Shown here: positions 1-6,909 of the stretch, piece after piece
Position numbering within the stretch: the stretch's first letter is position 1
Layout: each line of letters starts with the position of its first letter
The notes under the pieces: generated by a model
The model's database searches: none
Told to the model about the DNA's origin: nothing
The model's input: the letters and a program-made list of their open reading frames with translations, nothing else
Source: WVWW01 sp041568335
GTDB taxonomy: Bacteria; Acidobacteriota; Polarisedimenticolia; Polarisedimenticolales; Polarisedimenticolaceae
Reading direction: 5' to 3'
DNA length: 11,499 nt
Assembly (NCBI GenBank): GCA_041568335.1
Contig: JBFFZZ010000078.1
Coordinates: 1-11,499, forward strand
Made by a program: the position numbers and the translations under genes

Positions 1-1017
1 GTAGGTGATGTGCACGAGGTCCAGCGAAAAGGTCACGTGCGAGACCGGCTTGAACGAGATCCCGGCGCCCAGGACGTCGGGGATGTGGAACTCGTTGGGG
101 AAAGTGAACGCGTTGTTCTGGGGCGTGACGAACGTGTCCGATTCGTTGAAGAAGGCCGTTTGTGTGATCCGTCCCGGCACCAGGCTCTGGTCGATCGTTG
201 TCGCGGTCATCGTCTCGTCGACGTTGAAATCGCCGCCCTGGCGATAGACCGCGCCGAACGACAGCTGCTCCACGATCCGCCACAACACACCGAGCGTCCA
301 CGTGACGTCGGAATCCGAGTCGTCGGCCTCGGTGCGGTACATCTCCAGCGGCACCCCGGCCAGATTCGGGTCGCCGATCAACGTGCCGCTGGGGTCCACG
401 TAGGTGTTGACGAGAGTGGAATCGAGATCGAGTGTGCCGTAGGACGCGGTCAGACCGAGACGGACATTCTCGTGCGCCTGCACCGCCACGCTGACGTTCC
501 AGTTCACCAGGCTCAGATCGATACGACCGGCGCCGTTGCGAAAGTCGCTCTCGTTGCCGAACAGGAATTCGAACGAGTTGGACGTGGTGTTGGAGATGTC
601 GATCACCTCCTGCCGCGAGAAGGCCAGCGAGAAGCGGTTGCGCGGCCAGACGTAGGAGACGAACGACGGGCTGAAGCTGGTCTCCGGCGCCGTCTGCACC
701 GCGATGTCGAACCCGTCGTTCGGGATGAGCGGATCGCGGAACCGGCGCGAGGTCGCGGATCGGTCCGGCGCCGCGGCGCGGGTCTCGAGGAACAGCTGGG
801 GCGACAGCAACGTGGTCAGACCGGCGGGGTTCGCCTGCGCCGCCGTCGCGTCGTCGGCGAGCGAAATGAACGCCCCACCCATCGCCAGCGATCGACCGCC
901 GGGGTTGATGAAGTTGAAACGCAGATCGCGGAAGATCTCCTCGTCGGTGATCGCGAAGACCGGGGGCGCGATCAGGCCGAGAGCGAGCCCGAGCGACAAG
1001 AATTCCCGTGGGCGCAA
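1..1017 (-). CDS. OmpP1/FadL-like outer-membrane beta-barrel protein (partial, 3' end beyond the window)
   Basis: The first 339 codons of an exported outer-membrane protein lie here; the C-terminus is off the left edge. A Sec signal peptide is visible (MRPREFLSLGLALG, then LIAPPVFA with probable cleavage before ITDEE). Residues about 38-66 contain SLAMGGAF followed by DDATAAQANPAGL, the N-terminal signature of OmpP1/FadL-type and related barrels that move hydrophobic compounds across the outer membrane. The rest alternates polar and hydrophobic residues with repeated aromatic strand ends, as in a beta-barrel. The start is TTG at 1017: it is the only standard start between the upstream in-frame stop and the signal peptide, and GGAG lies 5 bases before it. 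The gene is divergent from the metacaspase gene. The substrate cannot be read from the sequence; a fatty-acid or hydrocarbon porin is only the family's usual role. Confidence is high for an outer-membrane barrel and moderate for the FadL assignment. Confidence 0.82.
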   Translation of the reverse strand, partial: MRPREFLSLGLALGLIAPPVFAITDEEIFRDLRFNFINPGGRSLAMGGAFISLADDATAAQANPAGLTTLLSPQLFLETRAAAPDRSATSRRFRDPLIPNDGFDIAVQTAPETSFSPSFVSYVWPRNRFSLAFSRQEVIDISNTTSNSFEFLFGNESDFRNGAGRIDLSLVNWNVSVAVQAHENVRLGLTASYGTLDLDSTLVNTYVDPSGTLIGDPNLAGVPLEMYRTEADDSDSDVTWTLGVLWRIVEQLSFGAVYRQGGDFNVDETMTATTIDQSLVPGRITQTAFFNESDTFVTPQNNAFTFPNEFHIPDVLGAGISFKPVSHVTFSLDLVHITY

Positions 1018-1022
1018 GACAA

Positions 1023-1026
1023 CTCC
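1023..1026 (-). promoter_or_regulatory. Ribosome binding site fixing the TTG start of the outer-membrane gene
   Basis: GGAG on the minus strand sits 5 bases upstream of TTG 1017. It supports this rare start, since no in-frame ATG or GTG exists between the upstream stop codon and the signal peptide. Confidence 0.6.
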
Positions 1027-1120
1027 ACCGCTCGAGGCCGCCGGGCCATCGATCTGGCTGTTCAGGACACCGCAACCGGCGTCGACCTCGTGCGACGTCA
1101 GTGTGCTCGTCGCGCCTCGA

Positions 1121-1131
1121 ATTTGTCAAAT
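1121..1131. promoter_or_regulatory. Palindrome ATTTG-T-CAAAT shared by divergent -35 elements
   Basis: Five-base inverted arms surround a single central base. Read rightward the palindrome supplies TTGTCA, the -35 box of the metacaspase promoter. Read leftward it supplies a perfect TTGACA (1129 down to 1124). The best leftward -10 candidate, about 18 bases on (CACACT), matches only three of six consensus bases. The site could couple the two divergent genes through competing polymerase binding or serve as a small operator. Both roles are inference. Confidence 0.35.
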
Positions 1132-1151
1132 GCTAAGTCCTTCGGGATAAT
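1123..1151 (+). promoter_or_regulatory. Sigma70-type promoter for the metacaspase gene
   Basis: TTGTCA (1123-1128) and GATAAT (1146-1151) are separated by exactly 17 bases, and each matches the consensus -35 and -10 boxes at five of six positions. It stands out as an AT-rich spot in very GC-rich surroundings. Transcription would begin near 1158, giving a leader of about 37 bases before the GTG start at 1195. The -10 box overlaps the upstream in-frame ATG at 1150, so that ATG cannot be the start of a transcript made here. The call is by eye and untested. Confidence 0.6.
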
Positions 1152-1185
1152 GAACTTGCGGCTTGGACCCCAAGACAACACCGAT

Positions 1186-1190
1186 GGAGG
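1186..1190 (+). promoter_or_regulatory. Ribosome binding site fixing the GTG start of the metacaspase gene
   Basis: GGAGG lies 4 bases before GTG 1195. It places the start directly at the head of a typical Sec signal peptide, and it agrees with the predicted transcription start near 1158. Confidence 0.65.
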
Positions 1191-1194
1191 CCTC

Positions 1195-3303
1195 GTGCGG
1201 TTTTCCGGACGGTTCGCGTGCCTGGTGGCGGCGACGCTCGCCGTCTCTTCGAGCACGTTCGCTTCGGACGGCGATCCGCCGCCCGTCCGGCGCGCGCTGC
1301 TGATCGGGATCAACGACTACGCGGCCAACGACGAGCCCGGATCCACCGCCCGCGATTGGATCCCGCTCGACCTGCGCGGTGCGATCAACGACCTGCATCG
1401 GATGCGTGCCGTGCTGACGTCGCGCTTCGGGTTCGAAGACGACGGGATCCGGGTCCTCGAGGATCGAGCGGCCACACGGGAAGCGATCCTGGAAGCGCTG
1501 CGGGAGATCGTCCGGGCGAGCGGTCCCGACGACGTCGTCTACATCCACTTCTCGGGCCACGGCTCGCAGGTTCCGGATACGGATGGGGACGAGACGGCGG
1601 ACGGACTCGACGAGACGATCCTTCCGCACGACGCGCGCACCGGCAAGGTCCCGGACATCACCGACGACGAGCTCGGTCGGATCCTCTCCGGGCTGAAGAC
1701 ACCGAACGTCCTGGTCGTGCTGGACTCCTGCCACTCCGGTACCGCGACACGGGACATCAGCGCGGTTCGCGCACGCAGCGTGGCCGCCGATCCCCGTGAG
1801 GAGCTGTACGCGAGCGACGCGGTCGCGACGCGCTCGCTCGCGGCGCCGGCGGCGCCCTACGTGCTGATGACGGGAGCCGCCGAGCACCAGTCGGCGCTGG
1901 ACGGTCCGATCGACGGGGAGTTCTACGGCTTTTTTTCCTACGCGCTCGGGAAGGCGTTGGCCAGCGCACCCGCCGGGGCGACACCGATGGACGCCCACGC
2001 GTCGGTGCTGAGGGAATTCGAGCGTATCGCGGCCCACTTCGGTCTGATCGGGATGCCCGAGCCGCAGGTCGAAGGCCCCGCGTCGTTGACGTCGCGGGCG
2101 CTGTTGGGCCCCGCGGGCCCCCGCCTCGCCTGGGCCACGGTGCGCCCGTTGGGTGGCGGCCTGGTGGAGCTGGAGCGCGGCGTGCCGCTCGGCGCGAGCC
2201 GCGGTGCCGTGTGGGCGATCTACCCACCCGGCGAAACCGCGTTCCGTCCCGGCGCCGCGCTGGCGACCGCGACCGTGATCGAGACCACCGCGGCCGACGC
2301 GAAAGCGCGGCTCGACCCCCCCGATCCGCCACCACCCGCGGGTGCGCGCGGCGTCGCCCTGACGCCGCCGCCGGCGTCCGACCGCGTGCCGGTTCGCCTC
2401 GATCGCGTCGATGCGAAGATGCGCGACGATCTCGAGCGTGCGATCCGTCGTCGCTCACCCCACGTACAGCTCGTCGGGCCGGACGCGTTCGCGCGTTTCA
2501 TCATCGACGTCGACAACGGTCGCGTCCACGTGCGCGCTGCCGGTGGCCTGCAGGAAGTCGCGTCGTTCCCGGTGGGCGGTGTGGACGCGGTCGCCGAACG
2601 GATCGCCGAGCAGCTCTCGCGCTCCGCAAGCGCGGCGGCGCTTCTATCGCTGGACAACGCGGCGTCTGCGCTGCGGCTCGATGTGCGCCTCGTGCCCGGT
2701 GATACCGGCGGGGCGACGCGCGGGGTCCAGGTCGTCGCCGCCGCGGATACACCGGCCTACCGGATGCGCAAGAGCGATCAGCCGAGATCCGCGGAGAACA
2801 GCCTGATGCTCGAGCTGCAGACGGACCGCGACAGCTACATCACGGTGGTCGACGTGGACACCGAGGGCGGGATCAACATTCTTTTTCCCAACGCGAGCAT
2901 GCGGGAGGACTTCTACCCCGAGGGCCGGATTCCCGGCGGCCGTCCGATTCGCCTCCCCGACTCCTTCCGGGAGCAAAACCGTGCCGGGTTCTTCTGGGAC
3001 TACGGTCCACCGGCCGGGGTCGACACCGTGCGCGTCTTCGCCATGACCGATGCCGAGTCGGCGCGCGCGCTACGCCGCTTCATCGGTAGCCTCGAGGCCA
3101 CCACCTCGACGCGCGGCGCGTCGAAAGCGCGGCCGAGCTTCGGGCAGCTGGCTCAAGACCTGGCCGGTCGCGTGGTCGCGCGTGGCATCACCGTCGTCCA
3201 AGCTGCCGACGAGCCGGCATCCGCGGATCCGGCACCGTCTGAACAACCACCGGCCGGTTCGGACTGGACGGCCGTGTCCCTGACCCTTGTGATAGAAAAG
3301 TAA
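1195..3303 (+). CDS. Exported metacaspase-like peptidase (C14 family) with C-terminal DUF4384-type domain
   Basis: A 702-residue protein. A Sec signal peptide occupies residues 1-23 (hydrophobic core LVAATLAV, cleavage after STFA). The caspase fold spans about residues 30-305, opening with RRALLIGINDY. The catalytic dyad is visible as His122 in HFSGHGSQ and Cys179 in LDSCHSG. Asp177, two residues before the Cys, and the stretch DTDGDETADGLDETILPHD match type I metacaspases, which cleave after Arg or Lys and usually need calcium; that specificity is inferred from the family. Residues about 305-530 form a less recognisable region containing ERGVPLGASRGAVWAIYPPG and a proline-rich linker near residue 374. 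Residues about 535-620 (ITVVDVDTEGGINILFPN and onward) resemble DUF4384, often attached to bacterial caspase-like proteins. The tail is rich in Pro, Ala and Ser. The peptidase should act in the periplasm or outside the cell, and the next gene follows after 14 bases. Natural substrate unknown. Sure of the caspase fold, fairly sure of DUF4384. Confidence 0.92.
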   Translation: MRFSGRFACLVAATLAVSSSTFASDGDPPPVRRALLIGINDYAANDEPGSTARDWIPLDLRGAINDLHRMRAVLTSRFGFEDDGIRVLEDRAATREAILEALREIVRASGPDDVVYIHFSGHGSQVPDTDGDETADGLDETILPHDARTGKVPDITDDELGRILSGLKTPNVLVVLDSCHSGTATRDISAVRARSVAADPREELYASDAVATRSLAAPAAPYVLMTGAAEHQSALDGPIDGEFYGFFSYALGKALASAPAGATPMDAHASVLREFERIAAHFGLIGMPEPQVEGPASLTSRALLGPAGPRLAWATVRPLGGGLVELERGVPLGASRGAVWAIYPPGETAFRPGAALATATVIETTAADAKARLDPPDPPPPAGARGVALTPPPASDRVPVRLDRVDAKMRDDLERAIRRRSPHVQLVGPDAFARFIIDVDNGRVHVRAAGGLQEVASFPVGGVDAVAERIAEQLSRSASAAALLSLDNAASALRLDVRLVPGDTGGATRGVQVVAAADTPAYRMRKSDQPRSAENSLMLELQTDRDSYITVVDVDTEGGINILFPNASMREDFYPEGRIPGGRPIRLPDSFREQNRAGFFWDYGPPAGVDTVRVFAMTDAESARALRRFIGSLEATTSTRGASKARPSFGQLAQDLAGRVVARGITVVQAADEPASADPAPSEQPPAGSDWTAVSLTLVIEK

Positions 3304-3317
3304 ACGAGGAGACGACC

Positions 3318-4379
3318 ATGAAGCGACGAAAATTCATCGGCAGTGCGGCTCTGCTCTCGCTGTACGCCTCGATCCGGCCGGGCCGCGCGGCAACCCAAAC
3401 CGACGAGCCGGCCGTCGCACCGGCCGACGACACGGACATCGACACCTACTTCCTCGAGACGGGTGAGATCTCCGAAACCGAACAGGAGGCGATCGAGGCC
3501 TTCGAGGCTTACCGCGATCGGGTTGCGCACGGCAAGGAAGCGATCATGCCGCGCGGGGGCCGGCCTCGCCGCGCGCCGACGTTCCGGTTCCTGCACTGGA
3601 ACGGCGAGATCGACGATGCCAACGCCGCGTTCAAGAGCCCGCTGTCGGTAAAACCGACGATGGGTCGGGCGCAGATCAACAGCTGTGAGTTGAACGCGGA
3701 GATCCTGGGTTTTCACGTTCGCACTTCGGATTTCCCCAGCAAGAAGAAGGAGGAACAGGGAACGCTGACGGTCGAGTTTCGCGCCCGGGAGAGCAACGAA
3801 AAGGTGAGCTGGATGTTCGTTCAACAGTTCACGGCCTACGAGGACGGCACGACCGACCTGGGTCTGGAGCACATCGCACAGCGGCACGAGTTGCCGGAGC
3901 CGGTCGTCCTCACGGATCCGACGATGGACATCAGGATCCAGCTGATGCGCCAGGGCACGGGCGGCGGGTTCCTTCGCAAGGTGCTGAAGGTGGCCGGGGC
4001 GATCGTCGGCCTGGGGCCGCGGAGCGGCGGCGACCGCCTGGTGAACACTCTCGCCGGGTTCCGCGACACGGCGCCGGCGCTACGGCTGCCGCGGCTGCCG
4101 CGCGAAGGCGTCGCCCTCGGCCAGGCGCTGCTGAGCGGCGCCACCAACGAGCGGCCGCTGTGGGCCAGCGGCTACAACTCGCACTGGCTGTCCAAGGACG
4201 GTGGGCGGATGAAGCTGGTGAAGGGTCTGTGGGTCGCGATCGACGAGAGACCCGACGTCAAGGTGGAAGACACCATGGTCGCCGATTTGGGTGGCCGCAT
4301 CACGCTCGTCAACAAGAGCAGCGGCCAACCGGTGGACGCCAACTACCTGATCCTCGATTTCAAGATCGCGGAAGCTTGA
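3318..4379 (+). CDS. Tat-exported protein of unknown function, paired with the metacaspase gene
   Basis: I do not recognise this 353-residue protein. It starts at ATG 3318, with GAGGAG 6 bases upstream and only 14 bases after the metacaspase stop, so co-transcription is likely. The N-terminus MKRRKFIGSAALLSLYAS fits a twin-arginine (Tat) signal (RRxF plus a moderate hydrophobic stretch), with cleavage probably near GRAA. Tat export implies folding, or cofactor or partner binding, in the cytoplasm. An acidic region follows (residues about 28-60), then basic RGGRPRRAP (79-87). Residues about 90-200 look beta-rich, with a lysine cluster SKKKEEQ at 141-147. A glycine-rich, partly hydrophobic stretch lies at 215-233 (GGGFLRKVLKVAGAIVGLG), and the C-terminus is again strand-like, ending LILDFKIAEA. 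It has a single Cys (123), so no internal disulfide. No catalytic motif is apparent. It could be a substrate, inhibitor or partner of the protease; that rests only on adjacency. Confidence 0.85.
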   Translation: MKRRKFIGSAALLSLYASIRPGRAATQTDEPAVAPADDTDIDTYFLETGEISETEQEAIEAFEAYRDRVAHGKEAIMPRGGRPRRAPTFRFLHWNGEIDDANAAFKSPLSVKPTMGRAQINSCELNAEILGFHVRTSDFPSKKKEEQGTLTVEFRARESNEKVSWMFVQQFTAYEDGTTDLGLEHIAQRHELPEPVVLTDPTMDIRIQLMRQGTGGGFLRKVLKVAGAIVGLGPRSGGDRLVNTLAGFRDTAPALRLPRLPREGVALGQALLSGATNERPLWASGYNSHWLSKDGGRMKLVKGLWVAIDERPDVKVEDTMVADLGGRITLVNKSSGQPVDANYLILDFKIAEA

Positions 4380-4420
4380 GCTGCCTGTCCGAGGCAAGCG
4401 GTTCTCCCAGGGAGGTGCCC

Positions 4421-5440
4421 ATGGCCGATCAAGAAACCCCTCCGGGCGCGAAGATCCTGGAGATAACGTATTCCAACTTCGTGATCGCCCGGGGGCTGTA
4501 CGCGTTCGCGAAGCTGGGGATCGCCGACCTCCTCGTCAACAGGACGGCGAGCAGCGAGGAGCTGGCAACCGAAGCGGGAGTCGACCCGCGGGCCCTGTAC
4601 CGCCTCCTCCGCACGCTGAGCACAGCGGACGTCGTCTCGGAGTCGAGCGACCATCGGTTCTCGCTCGGCCCCCTCGGTGAGGCCTTGCGAAGCGACGTAC
4701 CGGACTCGATGCGGGCGTGGGCCATCTTCAGCGGCGAGCCGTTCTACTTGCAGGCGTGGGAGCAGGTCGTCCACAGCATCCGGACCGGCCAACCCGCGTG
4801 GGAGCAGGCGCACGGGATGCCCATCTTCGAGTACATCGGAGAGCATTCGGAGGCGGGGCGGATCTTCGATCAGGCGATGACCAGTCTCTCCGCGGGAGAA
4901 GCTCCCGCGATCATCGAGGCGTACGACTTCTCCGGCGTTCGCAAGCTGGCGGACATCGGCGGCGGCCAGGGTTCGCTGCTGTGCACGATCCTCGAATCCC
5001 ATCCCGGGATGACGGGAATCCTGTTCGATCGCCCGGACGCCTTCGAAGGGGTCGAGGCACGGCTGCGCGAGGACGGTCTTGCCGAACGCTGTGAGGTCGT
5101 CCCGGGTGACTTCTTCCGGTCCGTGCCCGGCGGCGCGGATGTGTACCTGCTCAAGTACGTCATCCACGACTGGGACGACGAGCGGAGCCTCGCCATCCTG
5201 AAGAGCTGTCGCCAGGCCATGAAGAAAGACGCCAGGCTGCTGCTGGTCGAAACCGTCGTTCCACCGCCCGGCGAGCCGCACTACGCCAAGCTGCAGGACC
5301 TGGAGATGATGGTCGTTGTCGGCTCGCAGGAGCGGACGGTCGAGGAGTACTCCCGCCTGCTCGAGCGGGCGGGGTTCCGGCTGGCCCGCGTGGTGGAGAC
5401 CACGGAGCCCGCGAGCATCCTCGAATCCGTGGTTGCGTAG
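4421..5440 (+). CDS. SAM-dependent O-methyltransferase, COMT/acetylserotonin O-methyltransferase type
   Basis: A 339-residue cytoplasmic enzyme predicted to move a methyl group from S-adenosylmethionine to a hydroxyl of a small molecule. Residues about 10-105 form the winged-helix dimerisation domain typical of this family (LYAFAKLGIADLL, then DPRALYRLLRTL). The catalytic domain follows, with the SAM-binding glycine loop DIGGGQG from residue 178. The motif HDWDDE begins at His249, the position of the general base in plant and bacterial O-methyltransferases, and LLLVETVVPP comes next. Length is normal. The start is ATG 4421, with GGAGG 5 bases upstream. The gene lies 41 bases after the Tat-signal gene, so it may be the third gene of that unit, though its cytoplasmic role does not obviously match. 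Relatives act on polyketides, phenolics and carotenoids. No biosynthetic partner is present here, so the substrate is unknown. Confidence 0.9.
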   Translation: MADQETPPGAKILEITYSNFVIARGLYAFAKLGIADLLVNRTASSEELATEAGVDPRALYRLLRTLSTADVVSESSDHRFSLGPLGEALRSDVPDSMRAWAIFSGEPFYLQAWEQVVHSIRTGQPAWEQAHGMPIFEYIGEHSEAGRIFDQAMTSLSAGEAPAIIEAYDFSGVRKLADIGGGQGSLLCTILESHPGMTGILFDRPDAFEGVEARLREDGLAERCEVVPGDFFRSVPGGADVYLLKYVIHDWDDERSLAILKSCRQAMKKDARLLLVETVVPPPGEPHYAKLQDLEMMVVVGSQERTVEEYSRLLERAGFRLARVVETTEPASILESVVA

Positions 5441-5480
5441 CGACCCGGCACTTGCTCGGGACGTGAAAAGGCGGAAAAGA

Positions 5481-5519
5481 CGCAAAATTCGAGACCTGAC
5501 CCCACCTCCGGCGCGCCGG
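5481..5519. repeat. Possible REP/RAYT-associated repeat remnant plus GC palindrome
   Basis: Within the 115-base spacer after the methyltransferase, bases 5485-5504 read AATTCGAGACCTGACCCCAC, preceded by CGCAA. The core CGAGACCTGACCCC resembles, from memory, a repeat found near REP-associated tyrosine transposase genes in environmental genomes. No transposase is nearby, so this would be a solo remnant. Bases 5508-5519 form a perfect 12-base palindrome, CCGGCGCGCCGG. I see no T-rich run that would make it a standard intrinsic terminator. A one-copy call from memory is weak evidence. Confidence 0.3.
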
Positions 5520-5555
5520 CCCTATGTTCGGACAGAGTCCTGGCATGGAGGTGTG

Positions 5556-5888
5556 ATGAGAAACAGCACTCTGAAGACGATCGGCTGGGTCGGTTGCGTC
5601 CTGCTCGTTTGCGCCTGCGGCGGCTCGGTGGAGCTGGATCCGGAAACCACGGCGCACCTGGCGGAGTACGAGCGGCTGATCGAGGAATTCGAGCCGCAGT
5701 TCGACCGGGTCCGGAACGACCCGCCCGCATTCGCCAAGGTGGCCGAGGCGTACCGCCAGCGGACCGAGGCCTGGCTCAACAAGTGGGCCGACGCCACGGG
5801 CGACATTTCCGACGCAGAGGGCAAGGCGATCCAGGCGGCGGTGAACAAGCTGAACAAACGAGCGACGAAGATGCTCACCGGGGTCTGA
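5556..5888 (+). CDS. Small lipoprotein of unknown function
   Basis: A 110-residue protein starting at ATG 5556, with GGAGG 4 bases upstream. The N-terminus MRNSTLKTIGWVGCVLLVCAC is a short basic and hydrophobic lipoprotein signal. The likely lipidated residue is Cys21 in VCAC, although Cys at the -2 position is not typical. Gly at +2 rather than Asp suggests the outer membrane rather than retention in the inner membrane. The mature part is mostly charged and appears helical (LAEYERLIEEFEPQFDRV, then VAEAYRQRTEAWLNKW, then a lysine-rich end), a pattern that fits a small helical bundle or coiled coil. No family recognised. The next gene on the same strand starts 64 bases downstream; both could share a transcript. 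No convincing promoter was found upstream: TATGTT at 5523-5528 is a -10 candidate without a good -35. Confidence 0.8.
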   Translation: MRNSTLKTIGWVGCVLLVCACGGSVELDPETTAHLAEYERLIEEFEPQFDRVRNDPPAFAKVAEAYRQRTEAWLNKWADATGDISDAEGKAIQAAVNKLNKRATKMLTGV

Positions 5889-5952
5889 TGGAATCTTTCC
5901 CGCCCGGCCCGCGTATCTCAATCCAAGGGAACGGTCCGACGGGGGGAATCCG

Positions 5953-6879
5953 ATGCCCGAGCACGGTGGCCGGAAATGGTGGGTCCTGGGGTGCGGTGGG
6001 CTGCTGGGCCTCGTCATCCTGGCGATCGCCATCGTGGCCGGCCGGACGTGGTGGTCGGTGCGTTCCGCGGACCGCCAGTCGGACCGGCTCACGCTCGAGC
6101 GTGCGACGGTCGAAACCGGGCAAGCGGCCGGGCAGCCATCGCAAACCTCGGAACTCGCACCGCAAGCAACCGGCACCCCTCTGACCGTCCTGCTGGAGCT
6201 GGACAGCGCCGAGGTCTACATCGAGCCCGCCGCCCCCGGTGAACCGCTCGACGTCGAGGCGCACTACGACGCCCACGACTACCGGCTCGAGGAGATCGTC
6301 GAGCCCGAAACACCCGACGCCTATCACCTCAAGTTCGTCGTCACCTCGTCGCGGTTCATCACCGGCATCAAGCAAGGGATCCGCGGCGGGCAACCGCAGC
6401 TGCGGGTCCGGCTACCGCGGGACACCCCACTGGACCTCAAGCTCGTGCAGCGCAACGGCGGCGCGTTCGTCGACCTCGGCGGGCTGCACGTCACGAGCGC
6501 CGACTTCGACGCGGGCGGGGCGATCCTCAAGATCGATGCGGACGAGCGATTGCAGGGCGAGCTCGAGAGCTTCACCATCAAGGGACGCCAGGGAGGTCTC
6601 TTCGTCGAGAGCCTCAACCTGATGCAGCCCCGGCACGTCGGTCTCGACTTCCGCATGGGGCAGGCGACGCTCGACTTTCGCGGGCCCTGGGCGGCGGACA
6701 CGGAGGTCGAGCTGTCGATGAGCATGACCGACGCGATCCTGCGGCTGCCGCGGGACGCCCGCGTCGAGGGGCTCGACACGAGCCCGACCGCACCGGCGTT
6801 CCGCGAGGAGCTGCGCCCGGCGACGCTGAGGTTCACGCTGGAGACCGGCAGGCGAACGAGCTTACGGCTGTTCGAGTGA
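5953..6879 (+). CDS. Membrane-anchored beta-rich envelope protein, unknown function
   Basis: A 308-residue protein. After a short charged start (MPEHGGRK), one hydrophobic segment at about residues 9-30 (WWVLGCGGLLGLVILAIAIV) acts as a membrane anchor or uncleaved signal; the following Arg-rich stretch and Gln/Thr/Ser/Pro linker run to about residue 75. The remainder has short repeating strands such as LTVLLELDSAEVYIEP, LRVRLPRDTPLDLKLVQRNG, GAFVDLGGLHVTSADFDAGG and GLFVESLNLMQP. These resemble a right-handed beta-solenoid or DUF4097/LiaF-type 'toastrack' domain, seen in envelope-stress and adhesin-like proteins. That is a fold impression, not a firm family call. The start is ATG 5953, with a G-rich run (5941-5946) as a weak ribosome binding site. 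The gene ends 30 bases before the convergent photolyase stop codon. Confidence 0.82.
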   Translation: MPEHGGRKWWVLGCGGLLGLVILAIAIVAGRTWWSVRSADRQSDRLTLERATVETGQAAGQPSQTSELAPQATGTPLTVLLELDSAEVYIEPAAPGEPLDVEAHYDAHDYRLEEIVEPETPDAYHLKFVVTSSRFITGIKQGIRGGQPQLRVRLPRDTPLDLKLVQRNGGAFVDLGGLHVTSADFDAGGAILKIDADERLQGELESFTIKGRQGGLFVESLNLMQPRHVGLDFRMGQATLDFRGPWAADTEVELSMSMTDAILRLPRDARVEGLDTSPTAPAFREELRPATLRFTLETGRRTSLRLFE

Positions 6880-6909
6880 CTCCCCGACCGATCCTCGTCC
6901 TGAACGTCT

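Noticed and set aside
10..1194. Long open plus-strand frame running into the metacaspase gene
   Set aside because: It is antisense to the outer-membrane gene, has an Arg/Val/Glu-rich composition typical of a GC-rich shadow, and lies upstream of the predicted promoter and ribosome binding site.
1150..1194. In-frame ATG at 1150 as the metacaspase start
   Set aside because: It overlaps the -10 box, lacks a ribosome binding site and would put extra residues before the signal peptide. GTG 1195 has GGAGG in front.
1930..1936. Run of seven T inside the metacaspase gene as a frameshift or slippage site
   Set aside because: The reading frame is uninterrupted through it (GFFSY) and continues with caspase-like sequence, so no shift is needed.
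1195..4379. Caspase-gasdermin type anti-phage cell-death system
   Set aside because: Bacterial gasdermin pairs work in the cytoplasm, whereas both proteins here carry export signals, and the partner shows no gasdermin-like features I can recognise.
4343..5485. 380-codon minus-strand open frame opposite the methyltransferase
   Set aside because: It is antisense to a gene with clear SAM-binding and catalytic motifs, and its translation shows no domain.
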